A stretch of 16,585 nucleotides of DNA, from positions 1 through 16,585 of the forward strand of contig CAVJIP010000077.1 of NCBI GenBank assembly GCA_963649625.1, given 5' to 3'. The notes beneath the pieces were generated by a model. That model saw nothing but the letters and a program-made list of their open reading frames with translations. It was not told where the DNA came from and made no database searches. A program made the position numbers and the translations under genes. This DNA comes from HGM13006 sp963649625. Lineage in GTDB: Bacteria > Bacillota > Clostridia > Oscillospirales > Oscillospiraceae. This document shows, piece after piece, positions 1-7,627 of this stretch. Position 1 is the stretch's first letter. Each line of letters starts with the position of its first letter.

Positions 1-284
1 GGGAGGTTCCCCACGGCACAGCGGTGGAAATAGACCGGTTTTCCCAGCGAGACGGCAGCGACATCATCGACCTGGAGGCCACCATCTATTGCGAAAAAGC
101 CAGCCATAAGGGTATCATTATCGGAAAGCACGGAGATATGCTCAAGAAAATCAGCACCATGGCCCGGGCCGACTGTGAGCGGTTTATGGGGGCCAAGGTC
201 TATCTTCGCTGCTGGGTCAAGGTCAAGGAAAACTGGCGGGACAGCGATTTTCTCATTCGCAACCTGGGCTATCAGGAGAATTGA
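1..284 (+). CDS. era: GTPase Era, C-terminal KH domain (5' partial)
   Basis: The reading frame is open from the window edge (first full codon at base 3) to TGA at 282-284, so the GTPase domain and the true start lie outside. The visible part starts at E-V-P-H-G-T-A-V, a typical Era linker, and continues into a type II KH RNA-binding domain with the GxxG-type loop G-K-H-G inside GIIIGKHGDMLKKI. It ends in the usual WVKVKENWRDS...LGY tail. Era is an essential GTPase that binds the 3' end of 16S rRNA and assists 30S maturation in the cytoplasm. A yqzL-like gene and recO follow, which is the classic Firmicutes order and supports the call. A GTG at 24 is an internal valine codon, not a start. Family assignment is very secure. 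Confidence 0.95.
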   Translation, partial: EVPHGTAVEIDRFSQRDGSDIIDLEATIYCEKASHKGIIIGKHGDMLKKISTMARADCERFMGAKVYLRCWVKVKENWRDSDFLIRNLGYQEN

Positions 285-346
285 CAAAACCTGCCGGGTA
301 TCTTTCCGGCCCCAGGGAGAACACTATTTCGGGAGGAGGAAGGGCC

Positions 347-448
347 ATGGAGACAGAGGAGAAGTGGGCCCGGTTTACCCAAACCGGCGACCCGAGGGAT
401 TATCTGATTTATGCGAAGGACAGAGCCTGCGGACAGCCTGAAAAGTAG
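347..448 (+). CDS. yqzL: YqzL-like small protein (33 aa)
   Basis: This is a 33-codon gene starting at ATG 347 and ending at TAG 446-448. It is preceded by a strong GGGAGGAGG ribosome binding site at 331-339. The peptide reads METEEKWARF then TQTGDPRDYLIYAKDRA and a short polar tail. The pattern W-x-x-F-x-x-T-G-x-x-x-x-Y-L-x-Y matches what I know of the YqzL family, tiny proteins encoded between era and recO in Bacillus and Clostridia. Their function is not established. There is no signal peptide or membrane segment, so it is expected to be cytoplasmic. It sits 62 bp after era and 35 bp before recO, probably on the same transcript. The position and the good ribosome binding site make a real gene likely. 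The family name is inferred from the motif and context. Confidence 0.8.
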   Translation: METEEKWARFTQTGDPRDYLIYAKDRACGQPEK

Positions 449-483
449 GAGGCTTGTTCGGGGCTACATAGTGGAGAATGACC

Positions 484-1230
484 ATGTTTTACACCACCAA
501 GGGCCTGGTGCTGCGGGAGGCCCAGTATAAGGACAACGACAAGATATTGTCGGTCTTGACCCAGGAGCTGGGCCTTGTCACCGCAAAGGCCCGGGGGGTC
601 AAGCGGAAAAACAGCCCTCTGCGGGGCGGCTGCCAGCTGCTGACCTACAGCGAATTTACCCTTTATGAGCGGAGCGGCTACTATTCCGTCAACGAGGCGG
701 AGCCGCTGAATCTGTTTTCCGGCCTCCATCAGAACATTGAGCTGCTGGCCCTGGGCTCCTATTTTGCCCAGGTTTTGGAAATGGTCTCCACCTCGGAGGG
801 CAGCGACCGGGAGCTGTTGTCCCTGGGCCTCAACTGCCTGTACGGGCTGGACGTATTGCAAAAGCCCCACAGCCTGGTAAAGGCGGCCTTTGAGCTGCGG
901 CTGATGTGCCTGATTGGCTTTGCCCCTATGCTGGAGGGCTGCGGCTGCTGCGGCAACCCCCAAGGGGAGAGCTTTATCCTCCAGGAGGGACGGCTGCTGT
1001 GTGCCAACTGCCGGGGCACGGAGCCGGAGGGGATTTTCCTTTCCCCCGGGGTGCTTTCCGCCATGCGGCACATTACCGGCTGTGAAAAGCAGCGGCTGCT
1101 GTCCTTTTCTCTGCCCCCATCGGCCCTGGAGCAGCTGGGGCAGGTCACAGAGGCCTTTTTGCTGACTCAGCTGGGCCAGCGGATTCCGGCCCTGGAATTT
1201 TACAAACGACTGTTTGCCATTACCATGTAA
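484..1230 (+). CDS. recO: DNA repair protein RecO
   Basis: The product is about 248 residues, normal for RecO. It loads RecA onto SSB-coated single-stranded DNA in the RecFOR recombination pathway and anneals complementary strands. The N-terminal OB fold is recognisable from FYTTKGLVLREAQYKDNDKILSVLT, and the following helical domain holds a zinc site made of two CxxC pairs: C153/C156 (CGCC) and C173/C176 (CANC). I chose ATG 484 because GGAG at 473-476 sits seven bases upstream and because RecO proteins normally begin just before the T-K-G-L-V-L segment. ATG 478 is in frame and would add two residues with poor spacing. It lies downstream of era and yqzL, and mutS2 starts 11 bp after its stop, so co-transcription is likely. 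Confidence 0.95.
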   Translation: MFYTTKGLVLREAQYKDNDKILSVLTQELGLVTAKARGVKRKNSPLRGGCQLLTYSEFTLYERSGYYSVNEAEPLNLFSGLHQNIELLALGSYFAQVLEMVSTSEGSDRELLSLGLNCLYGLDVLQKPHSLVKAAFELRLMCLIGFAPMLEGCGCCGNPQGESFILQEGRLLCANCRGTEPEGIFLSPGVLSAMRHITGCEKQRLLSFSLPPSALEQLGQVTEAFLLTQLGQRIPALEFYKRLFAITM

Positions 1231-1241
1231 GGATAAAGAAT

Positions 1242-3626
1242 ATGAACGAGCTATACGAAAAATCCCTCCATACCCTGGAGCTGGATCGGATTTTGGAGCG
1301 GCTTGCCGGTCACTGCGTCACGGAGGCAGGGAAGGAGCTGGCCCTAAAGCTCCTTCCGGTCAGCGACCCGGATGAGGTGCGTCAGCGGCTCCGGGAGACC
1401 ACGGATGCCTGCCACATGATGGAATTAAAGGGCAGTCCCGGTCTTCGTGGGGTCAAGGAGGTGAAGGCCTCCCTGGAGCGGGCAGACCGGGGCGGCAGCC
1501 TGAATCCGGTGGAGCTGCTGCGGATTGCAGAGGTGCTCCGAGCCGCCCGAAGCGTCAAGGACTACGGAGACGGGGAGAGTGCCGACACCGGCTGTCTCAG
1601 GCCCCTGTTTCAGGGACTGACCCCCAACCGCTACCTGGAGGAGCGAATCACCGGGGCCATTCTCAGCGAGGAGGAAATCGCCGACAGTGCCAGCCCCGCC
1701 CTAAGCGATATTCGCCGGCACATCCGGGCCACCGGGAGCCGGGTGCGGGACAGCCTGCAAAAAATCATTTCCTCCCCCAGCTATTCCAAATACCTTCGGG
1801 AGCCGATCATCACCATGCGGGGAGACCGATATGTGGTGCCGGTGCGCAGCGAGTACAAAAACGCCATTCCCGGCATGGTGCACGATGTGTCCTCCAGCGG
1901 CGGGACGTTCTTTATTGAGCCGATGCAGGCGGTGCAGGCCAATAACGAGCTGCGGGAGCTGCTCATAAAGGAGAAAAAGGAAATCGAGCGGATTCTGGCG
2001 GAGCTTTCTGCGGAGGCCGCCGCCCACAAGAAAACCATCGGGGAAAATCACGATTTGCTGGTGGCCCTGGATTTGATCTTTGCTAAGGCCCGGCTCAGCT
2101 ACAGCATGAAGGCCATGTGCCCCCAGGTCAACACCCAGGGGAAGGTTCTCCTAAACCGGGCCAGACATCCCCTGATTGACCAAAACCAGGTGGTGCCCAT
2201 CACCGTCCGCCTGGGGGAGGACTTTGACGCTTTGGTCATCACGGGGCCCAATACCGGCGGCAAAACCGTCACCCTGAAAACCCTGGGCCTTCTCATGCTG
2301 ATGGCCGAATGCGGTCTGCATATTCCCGCATCCGATGGCAGCTGCGTCTCCACCTTTGAGACGGTATTGGCGGACATCGGAGACGAGCAGAGCATCGAGC
2401 AGTCCCTGTCCACCTTCTCCTCCCACATGAAGAATATTGTGGAAATTACGGAGGTTTGCGGCAGCGGTTCTCTGGTGCTTTTTGACGAGCTGGGAGCGGG
2501 AACCGACCCGGCGGAGGGGGCGGCCCTGGCGGTGGCGGTGATTGAGTTCTGCCGAAAGCTGGGGGCCAAAATCGCCGCCACCACCCATTATGGGGAACTA
2601 AAGCTCTACGCCATGCGCACAGACCGGGTCATCAACGCCTCCTGCGAGTTTAACGTGGAAACCCTCCGGCCCACCTACCGGCTGCTGATTGGGGTGCCGG
2701 GAAAGTCCAACGCCTTTGCCATCTCCCAGCGGCTGGGGCTCAGCAGCCTGATTATTGACGATGCCAAAAGTCTGGTCAGCGAAAATGATGTAAACTTTGA
2801 GGACGTGCTGTCTCAGCTGGAGGCCCAGCGTCAGGCTATGGAGCAGGCCCGCCTCCAGGCGGAGCAGCTCCGGCTCCAAATGGAACAGGCGAAGAAGCAG
2901 TCCGAGGAGTACAACCGGGAAATCAAGAAGGAGCGGGACAAGGCCGTCTCCAAGGCCCGGCAGGAGGCCCAGCAGATTATTGACGATGCCCGCCGGACGG
3001 CCAATCAGGCCATGGATGAGCTAAAGCGCATGAAAAAGCAGCTCAAAGATGCCGGAGCCGTGGAGGACATGAACCAGCGTCAAAGTGAGCTGCGCCGGAG
3101 CCTGAACCAGGCGGAGGAGCGTGCCTCTGCCCGGCAGGAGCCTGTCCGGCAGAAAGTCTCCAGCCGCCCCCCAAAACAGGGAGATACCGTAGAGCTGTTA
3201 AAGCTGGGCACCAAGGCCAGCGTCCTCCAGGTGAACAAGGACGGCAGCCTGCTGGTTCAGGCGGGGATTATGAAGCTCACCGTAAAGCCCCAGGAGGTCT
3301 ACGTTCTCCCGGAGCAGGAGGGGGAAGCCCAGGTAAAGCGGTTTGTGGAGCGGGCCAACCGGGAGCTGCGAAATACCCCCGCCTCCACGGAGGTAGACCT
3401 GCGGGGCATGACCGCCGATGAGGCCCTGGGGGTTCTGGATTTGTTTTTAGACCAGGCCCTGCTGGCACGGCTCCCCTCAGTGCGCATTATCCACGGAAAG
3501 GGCACCGGCGTGCTCCGCAAGGCGGTACAGCAGCATTTGAAGCGGAACAAGCGGGTAAAGTCCGTCCGGCTGGGGGTCTACGGAGAAGGAGAGGACGGGG
3601 TGACCATTGCGGAGCTGGACACCTAA
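1242..3626 (+). CDS. mutS2: MutS2 ATPase/endonuclease with Smr domain
   Basis: The product is 794 residues, close to the roughly 785 of Bacillus MutS2. The order is N-terminal MutS-like core and clamp, then the ABC ATPase with Walker A G335-T342 (GPNTGGKT) and Walker B ending in D415-E416, then a long charged coiled coil at about 520-640. A KOW-like segment (GDTVELLKLGTKASVLQ) follows, and a C-terminal Smr domain carries DLRG (719-722) and HGKGTG (751-756). MutS2 does not do mismatch repair. In the family it has been linked to suppression of recombination and, in Bacillus, to splitting collided ribosomes. The start is ATG 1242 with AAGGA at 1229-1233. It is probably expressed with recO. All key motifs are intact. 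Confidence 0.97.
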   Translation: MNELYEKSLHTLELDRILERLAGHCVTEAGKELALKLLPVSDPDEVRQRLRETTDACHMMELKGSPGLRGVKEVKASLERADRGGSLNPVELLRIAEVLRAARSVKDYGDGESADTGCLRPLFQGLTPNRYLEERITGAILSEEEIADSASPALSDIRRHIRATGSRVRDSLQKIISSPSYSKYLREPIITMRGDRYVVPVRSEYKNAIPGMVHDVSSSGGTFFIEPMQAVQANNELRELLIKEKKEIERILAELSAEAAAHKKTIGENHDLLVALDLIFAKARLSYSMKAMCPQVNTQGKVLLNRARHPLIDQNQVVPITVRLGEDFDALVITGPNTGGKTVTLKTLGLLMLMAECGLHIPASDGSCVSTFETVLADIGDEQSIEQSLSTFSSHMKNIVEITEVCGSGSLVLFDELGAGTDPAEGAALAVAVIEFCRKLGAKIAATTHYGELKLYAMRTDRVINASCEFNVETLRPTYRLLIGVPGKSNAFAISQRLGLSSLIIDDAKSLVSENDVNFEDVLSQLEAQRQAMEQARLQAEQLRLQMEQAKKQSEEYNREIKKERDKAVSKARQEAQQIIDDARRTANQAMDELKRMKKQLKDAGAVEDMNQRQSELRRSLNQAEERASARQEPVRQKVSSRPPKQGDTVELLKLGTKASVLQVNKDGSLLVQAGIMKLTVKPQEVYVLPEQEGEAQVKRFVERANRELRNTPASTEVDLRGMTADEALGVLDLFLDQALLARLPSVRIIHGKGTGVLRKAVQQHLKRNKRVKSVRLGVYGEGEDGVTIAELDT

Positions 3627-3676
3627 AAAAATGTTACAAAAGTTCCAGGGAGCACATAAAAATCTGATTTCAAAGA

Positions 3677-3705
3677 TTGACGATTCCCGGTTTCTTTGGT
3701 ATGAT
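3677..3705 (+). promoter_or_regulatory. Sigma-A-type promoter for ptsH
   Basis: TTGACG at 3677-3682 and TATGAT at 3700-3705 are separated by exactly 17 bp, close to the housekeeping consensus. It lies in the 126-bp gap between mutS2 and ptsH, with the start codon about 40 bp past the expected transcription start. No hairpin terminator for the mutS2 transcript is visible in this gap, so some read-through from upstream is possible. Confidence 0.8.
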
Positions 3706-3752
3706 AAGGTTAGCTAGGCAGAGATGCCCGAATTATAGGGAGTGAATGTGAA

Positions 3753-4016
3753 ATGTGTACGAAAAATGTGGTTGTGAACAATCAGGTGGGCCTTCACGCT
3801 CGTCCTGCGACATTTTTTATTCAGAAGGCCAACGAGTTCAAAAGCTCCATTTGGGTGGAGTTTGAGGAGCGGCGGGTCAACGCCAAGAGCCTGTTGGGTG
3901 TGCTGTCCCTTGGAATCGTCAAGGGCACCGAGATTACCTTGATTGCCAATGGCTCCGATGAGGAGGAGGCCATTGAGGCCCTTGCCGCACTGATTTCCTC
4001 TGACTTCGGCGAATGA
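3753..4016 (+). CDS. ptsH: Phosphocarrier protein HPr
   Basis: The product is 87 residues, the standard HPr length. His15 lies in the active-site segment GLHARPA and accepts phosphate from enzyme I before passing it to sugar-specific EIIA domains. Ser46 lies in NAKSLLGVLSLGI, the regulatory site used by HPr kinase/phosphorylase in Firmicutes, so both transport and carbon catabolite control roles are supported. His15 separates it from Crh, which lacks that histidine. The start is ATG 3753 with GGGAG at 3738-3742. An ATG-TGA pair at 3746-3751 lies between the ribosome binding site and the start. The gene stands alone, with its own promoter upstream and a hairpin downstream, and no enzyme I gene is adjacent. 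The role assignment is secure. Confidence 0.93.
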   Translation: MCTKNVVVNNQVGLHARPATFFIQKANEFKSSIWVEFEERRVNAKSLLGVLSLGIVKGTEITLIANGSDEEEAIEALAALISSDFGE

Positions 4017-4030
4017 TTGCGGCTTTTCTG

Positions 4031-4056
4031 CCCCATGACCCCGGCCGGTCATGGGG
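4031..4056 (+). terminator. Hairpin after ptsH, possible terminator
   Basis: A perfect 10-bp inverted repeat, CCCCATGACC at 4031-4040 and GGTCATGGGG at 4047-4056, encloses a six-base loop. It begins 14 bp after the ptsH stop. The downstream tract (CATTTTCCCGTTT) is only moderately T-rich, so termination may be partial, which would let uvrC be read from the ptsH promoter. Confidence 0.6.
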
Positions 4057-4079
4057 CATTTTCCCGTTTGGAGGAGGTT

Positions 4080-5954
4080 ATGACGGTGGAATGTCTCACG
4101 CCCCAGGGGCTGAAGGATAAGGTTCTGTCTCTGCCCTACAGCCCCGGGGTGTATCTGATGCAGGACAAAACCGGGGCCATCATCTATGTAGGCAAGGCCA
4201 AAAAGCTCAAAAACCGCGTCAGCCAGTATTTTCAGGATTCCGCCGCCCACACGGCCAAAACCAGAATGATGGTCAGCCGAATCGCCAACTTTGACTATAT
4301 TGTGGCGGGCTCGGAGTTTGAGGCCCTGGTGCTGGAGTGCAGCCTGATCAAGCGGCATCAGCCAAAATATAACATTCTTCTCAAGGACGACAAGGGCTAT
4401 CCCTACATCCGGGTGGACATGAAGGAGCCGTACCCCAGCTTTTCCATGGCAGGCCGCCGAGGCAGTGACGGGGCCAGGTATTTCGGCCCCTATGGAGGGC
4501 GGTCTGTGACCCAGCAGGCCCTGGACACCATCTGCCTGACCCTCAAGCTCCCGGGATGCTCCAAGAAATTCCCCCGGGACATTGGCAAGGGCCGTCCCTG
4601 CCTGAATTATCAAATCGGAAACTGTGACGGCTGGTGTCAGAAATCCATGACCCAGGCGGAATACCGGGCCCGGATGGAGCAGGGAATTTTAATGCTGGAG
4701 GGCCGGGATAAGGAGCTGTCGGCGGAACTGAGGGCCCGGATGGAGCAGGCAGCGGAGCGCTTGGATTTTGAGTTGGCGGCCGGTTATCGGGATCGGCTTC
4801 GGGCCATAGAGGCCCTGTCCCAGAAGCAGCTGGTGTGCCCCGGGGCCATGGCGGACACGGACGTGGTGGGCTACTTTATCGGCACGGCCAAAACCGGCCT
4901 GGCGGTGCTCCACTTTGTCCACGGGAGCCTGATTGACAAGGACGTGGAGGTGCTGGAGACTTCCCTGGAGGAAACCCCGGAGGAGCTGGTTTCCACCCTG
5001 GTAAAGCAGTATTATATCCGCCGGGGCCTGGCCCCCAAGGACATCTACCTGCCCTGTCCCATGGAGGATGGGGAGCTGTTTGCCCAGCTTCTCCAGCAGG
5101 AGTATGGAAAGAAGGTTCGTATCTCCGTGCCCCAGCGGGGAGATCATGGAAAGCTGGTGCAGCTGGCCTGCAGCAACGCCCGGGAGGAGGCGGAGCGGGT
5201 TTCCACCCAGACGGAGCGGGTCAATAAGACCCTGGAGGCCCTGGCAGGAATGCTGGGCCTGTCTGCGCCGCCCCGGCGGATGGAGGCCTATGACATCTCC
5301 AACCTGGGCAGCAGCGATATTGTGGCCTCCATGACGGTGTTCCAGAACGGTACACCTCTGAAAAAGGACTATAAGCGGTTTAAGCTGGAGGGCCTGGAGG
5401 GGCCGGACGATTACCGCTCCATGGCCCAGGTGCTTCGGCGGCGGTTCGACCACTTTCTCAATGGAGATCGGGGCTTTGACCAGAGGCCGGACGTGCTGCT
5501 GATTGACGGGGGCAGTACCCACGCAGACACCGTCCGGCGGCAGCTTTCCTCTATGGGAATCTCCGTCCCGGTGTTCGGCATGGTAAAGGACGACCGACAC
5601 CGCACCCGGGCCTTAGTGACCCCGGAGGGCCAGGAGATCGGCATTCAGACTAATCCTGGGGTGTTTGCCTTGATTGGCCGAATTCAGGAGGAAACCCACC
5701 GCTTTGCCATTACCTATCAGCGGCAGCTTCGCTCGAAGCCTCTGAAAAAGTCCTCTCTGGATCAAATTCCCGGGGTAGGGGAGAAGCGAAAGCAGCAGCT
5801 GTTCCGGGCCTTTCACACCATCCGGGCCATTTCCGAGGCCTCTTTGGAGGAGCTTTCCCAGGTGATTCCCAAAAACGCCGCCCAGGCGGTATACGAATAT
5901 TATCATAACAGGAAGGGCAATATGCAAAGCAAGGAGGACACGCCATGCGAGTGA
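4080..5954 (+). CDS. uvrC: UvrABC excinuclease subunit C
   Basis: UvrC makes both incisions around a lesion in nucleotide excision repair after UvrAB recognition. The 624-residue product has the N-terminal GIY-YIG nuclease (G23-V-Y and Y36-V-G, Arg46). A four-cysteine motif at C160, C174, C182 and C186 corresponds to the conserved UvrC metal or iron-sulfur site. Next come the UvrB-binding UVR motif at about 215-245 and the RNase H-like 5' nuclease with D405 (YDISN), D476 (LIDGG) and H540 (THRFAI). A helix-hairpin-helix (LDQIPGVGEKRKQQL) is near the end. GGAGGAGG at 4070-4077 precedes ATG 4080. GTG 4086, in frame, is better spaced from the second AGGAGG and is a real alternative. The end overlaps rsmD by 10 bp, implying translational coupling. 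Confidence 0.97.
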   Translation: MTVECLTPQGLKDKVLSLPYSPGVYLMQDKTGAIIYVGKAKKLKNRVSQYFQDSAAHTAKTRMMVSRIANFDYIVAGSEFEALVLECSLIKRHQPKYNILLKDDKGYPYIRVDMKEPYPSFSMAGRRGSDGARYFGPYGGRSVTQQALDTICLTLKLPGCSKKFPRDIGKGRPCLNYQIGNCDGWCQKSMTQAEYRARMEQGILMLEGRDKELSAELRARMEQAAERLDFELAAGYRDRLRAIEALSQKQLVCPGAMADTDVVGYFIGTAKTGLAVLHFVHGSLIDKDVEVLETSLEETPEELVSTLVKQYYIRRGLAPKDIYLPCPMEDGELFAQLLQQEYGKKVRISVPQRGDHGKLVQLACSNAREEAERVSTQTERVNKTLEALAGMLGLSAPPRRMEAYDISNLGSSDIVASMTVFQNGTPLKKDYKRFKLEGLEGPDDYRSMAQVLRRRFDHFLNGDRGFDQRPDVLLIDGGSTHADTVRRQLSSMGISVPVFGMVKDDRHRTRALVTPEGQEIGIQTNPGVFALIGRIQEETHRFAITYQRQLRSKPLKKSSLDQIPGVGEKRKQQLFRAFHTIRAISEASLEELSQVIPKNAAQAVYEYYHNRKGNMQSKEDTPCE

Positions 5955-6484
5955 TTACCGGCACGGCCCGGGGGACAAAGCTAAAGACCCTGGAGGGCCT
6001 TTCCACCCGGCCCACCTCTGACCGGGTCAAGGAGGCCATATTTAATATTATTCAGTTTGACCTGGAGGGGCGGCGAGTGCTGGATCTTTTTGCCGGCAGC
6101 GGCCAGCTGGCCATTGAGGCCCTGAGCCGGGGGGCCTCTCACGGGGTGCTGGTGGACCAAAATCCCGCCGCCGTCAAGGTCATTCGTGAAAATCTGAAAA
6201 AGACCCGGCTGGAGGCAAAGGCCACGGTGGTGCAATCGGATTATCTGAGCTATCTTTCCACCACCCGGGACCGATTTGACATTATCCTCCTAGACCCGCC
6301 CTACAGGGAAAATCTTTTGGAAATTGCCCTGCAAAAAATATCGGAAATTGACATTTTGTCGGAAGGTGGTATAATAGTCTGTGAGCGGTCCCGGGAGAAG
6401 GCTCTGCCGGCTGTGGTGGGAGAGCTGATCTGCTCCAAGGATTACTGCTACGGCAAAACCGCAGTCAATCTATATACCAGGTGA
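5945..6484 (+). CDS. rsmD: 16S rRNA (guanine(966)-N2)-methyltransferase RsmD
   Basis: The product is 179 residues, typical of RsmD, which methylates G966 of 16S rRNA using S-adenosylmethionine. RPTSDRVKEAIF (22-33) is the N-terminal signature, LDLFAGSG (46-53) is the SAM-binding loop, and DPPY (117-120) is the catalytic motif for exocyclic amino groups. The start ATG 5945 lies inside the uvrC end and has AAGGAGG at 5931-5937. coaD starts five bases after its stop. rsmD-coaD adjacency is very common in bacteria and supports both calls. No oddities. Confidence 0.96.
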   Translation: MRVITGTARGTKLKTLEGLSTRPTSDRVKEAIFNIIQFDLEGRRVLDLFAGSGQLAIEALSRGASHGVLVDQNPAAVKVIRENLKKTRLEAKATVVQSDYLSYLSTTRDRFDIILLDPPYRENLLEIALQKISEIDILSEGGIIVCERSREKALPAVVGELICSKDYCYGKTAVNLYTR

Positions 6485-6489
6485 TTCCT

Positions 6490-6994
6490 ATGAAAACAGC
6501 CATCTACCCCGGCAGCTTTGATCCCATTACCCTGGGACATCTCAACGTGATTTGCCGTGCCGCCGACATTTTTGACCGGCTCATTGTCTGCGTGGGCTAC
6601 AACAGCAAGAAAAACCCCATGTTCACCCCGGAGGAGCGGGTGGAGATGATTCGGGAGGTCACACAGGGCATGGCCAACGTGGAGGTAGAGGCCACCGATG
6701 AGCTTTTGGCTCAGTATGCCCAGCGGAAGGGNNNNNNNNNNGCGGAAGGGTGCCTGTGTGATTGTCAAGGGCCTGCGGGCCGTGTCGGACTTTGAGTCGG
6801 AGTTTACCATGAGCCTAATCAACAAAAAGCTCAATCCCAGCCTGGACACCATGTTCCTTACCGCCGAGGAAAAATATATGTACCTTAGCTCCAGTGCCGT
6901 AAAGGAGCTGGGCTACTACGATGTAGCACTAAGCGACTTCCTGCCTACGGAGGTCATTGATAAATTCAAAGCCAGAATAAACGCAAGGAGATAG
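6490..6994 (+). CDS. coaD: Phosphopantetheine adenylyltransferase (split by assembly gap)
   Basis: CoaD joins AMP from ATP to 4'-phosphopantetheine, the penultimate step of coenzyme A synthesis. The start is ATG 6490 with AGGTGAT at 6479-6485. The N-terminal part shows YPGSFDPITLGH with the nucleotidyltransferase T14-x-G16-H17 motif. After the Ns, VIVKGLRAVSDFESEF and the YLSSSAVKE motif complete the family pattern. Ten Ns at 6732-6741 break the frame as written: the two halves lie in different frames. Both edges of the gap are GCGGAAGGG. Merging them removes 19 bases and gives 486 bp, exactly 162 codons including the stop, or 161 residues, the usual CoaD length, reading AQRKGACVIVKGLRAV. I therefore regard the gene as intact in the organism. 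Confidence 0.95.
6732..6741. other. Ten-N assembly gap inside coaD
   Basis: The run of ten Ns is flanked by the same nine bases, GCGGAAGGG, at 6723-6731 and 6742-6750. This is what two overlapping contig ends joined with a fixed-size placeholder look like. The real missing length is probably zero, with 19 extra bases in the window. Confidence 0.9.
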
Positions 6995-6998
6995 TCGT

Positions 6999-7556
6999 AT
7001 GGAGAACAGAACCATAGATCAGCTGCTCAGCAGTCTTGCCGCCCTGGTGGGCGATGCAAAGGGGCCCCTGTTCGGACAGGATAAGTGCATGGTAGACCGG
7101 GAACAGCTCCTTTATTTGGTGGAGACCCTCCAGAAACAGCTTCCTTCCCAACTGGAGGAGGCCAATACCATTATCAATAGCTGCAACGTGCTCCGCACCA
7201 ACGCCAAAAAGGAGGCCGCCCAGACCCGCAAGGAGGCGGATCAGGTGCTCCGGGATGCGGAGGAGCGGGCCGCCAAACTCATTGAGGAGACGACCATCGT
7301 CACTCTGGCCAAGAAGCGGGAAAAGGAGATTCTGGATCACGCCCAGCAGCAGAGCAATCAGCTGATCTCCAGTGCCATGCGCTACGCCGACCATATTATG
7401 GAGCAGACCCAGCAGGTGATTCAGGACACCCATGAGAGCCTGAACGTCGGCCTTTCCGCCCTCCAGGCCCAGGGGAAGGAGGCCATGGAGGATTCCATGG
7501 GCAGGATCCAGGAGGCCCGCTCTGCCCTGGCCCGTGCCTCCTCCCAGAGTAATTGA
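6999..7556 (+). CDS. Coiled-coil protein, clostridial V-ATPase subunit H-like family
   Basis: The product is 185 residues with no signal peptide or membrane segment. Residues about 30-55 read MVDREQLLYLVETLQKQLPSQLEEA, which I recognise as the start motif of small clostridial proteins often labelled vacuolar-type H+-ATPase subunit H or simply ATPase. They carry no nucleotide-binding motif. Residues about 55-150 form a charged, alanine-rich coiled coil (KKEAAQTRKEADQVLRDAEERAAKLIEE), resembling DivIVA C-termini and ATP synthase b subunits. No ATP synthase or V-ATPase gene is nearby, so a role in that complex is unlikely. A scaffolding or septum-related role is only a guess. The start is ATG 6999 with AAGGAG at 6985-6990. 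It begins four bases after coaD and ends the operon before a strong terminator. Confidence 0.7.
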   Translation: MENRTIDQLLSSLAALVGDAKGPLFGQDKCMVDREQLLYLVETLQKQLPSQLEEANTIINSCNVLRTNAKKEAAQTRKEADQVLRDAEERAAKLIEETTIVTLAKKREKEILDHAQQQSNQLISSAMRYADHIMEQTQQVIQDTHESLNVGLSALQAQGKEAMEDSMGRIQEARSALARASSQSN

Positions 7557-7590
7557 ACAATCTGCCTCGCAATATTTCAAATGTTCCATA

Positions 7591-7627
7591 CAACCTGCCG
7601 GAATTTTCCACGGCAGGTTGTTTTTTT
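7591..7627 (+). terminator. Rho-independent terminator closing the uvrC-coaD operon
   Basis: CAACCTGCCG at 7591-7600 and CGGCAGGTTG at 7611-7620 form a perfect 10-bp stem, extendable by the A7590-T7621 pair. The loop is ten bases and the stem is followed by seven Ts at 7621-7627. It starts 34 bp after the coiled-coil gene. Confidence 0.93.

Noticed and set aside
4017..4079. TTG at 4017 as a longer start for uvrC.
   Set aside because: It would place the post-ptsH hairpin inside the coding region and has no suitable ribosome binding site. ATG 4080 or GTG 4086 follows GGAGGAGG and matches the normal UvrC N-terminus.
6723..6750. Nine-base direct repeat around the Ns, as might flank an insertion.
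   Set aside because: No inserted sequence or inverted repeats are visible, and collapsing the repeat restores coaD exactly, so contig overlap explains it better than a target site duplication.
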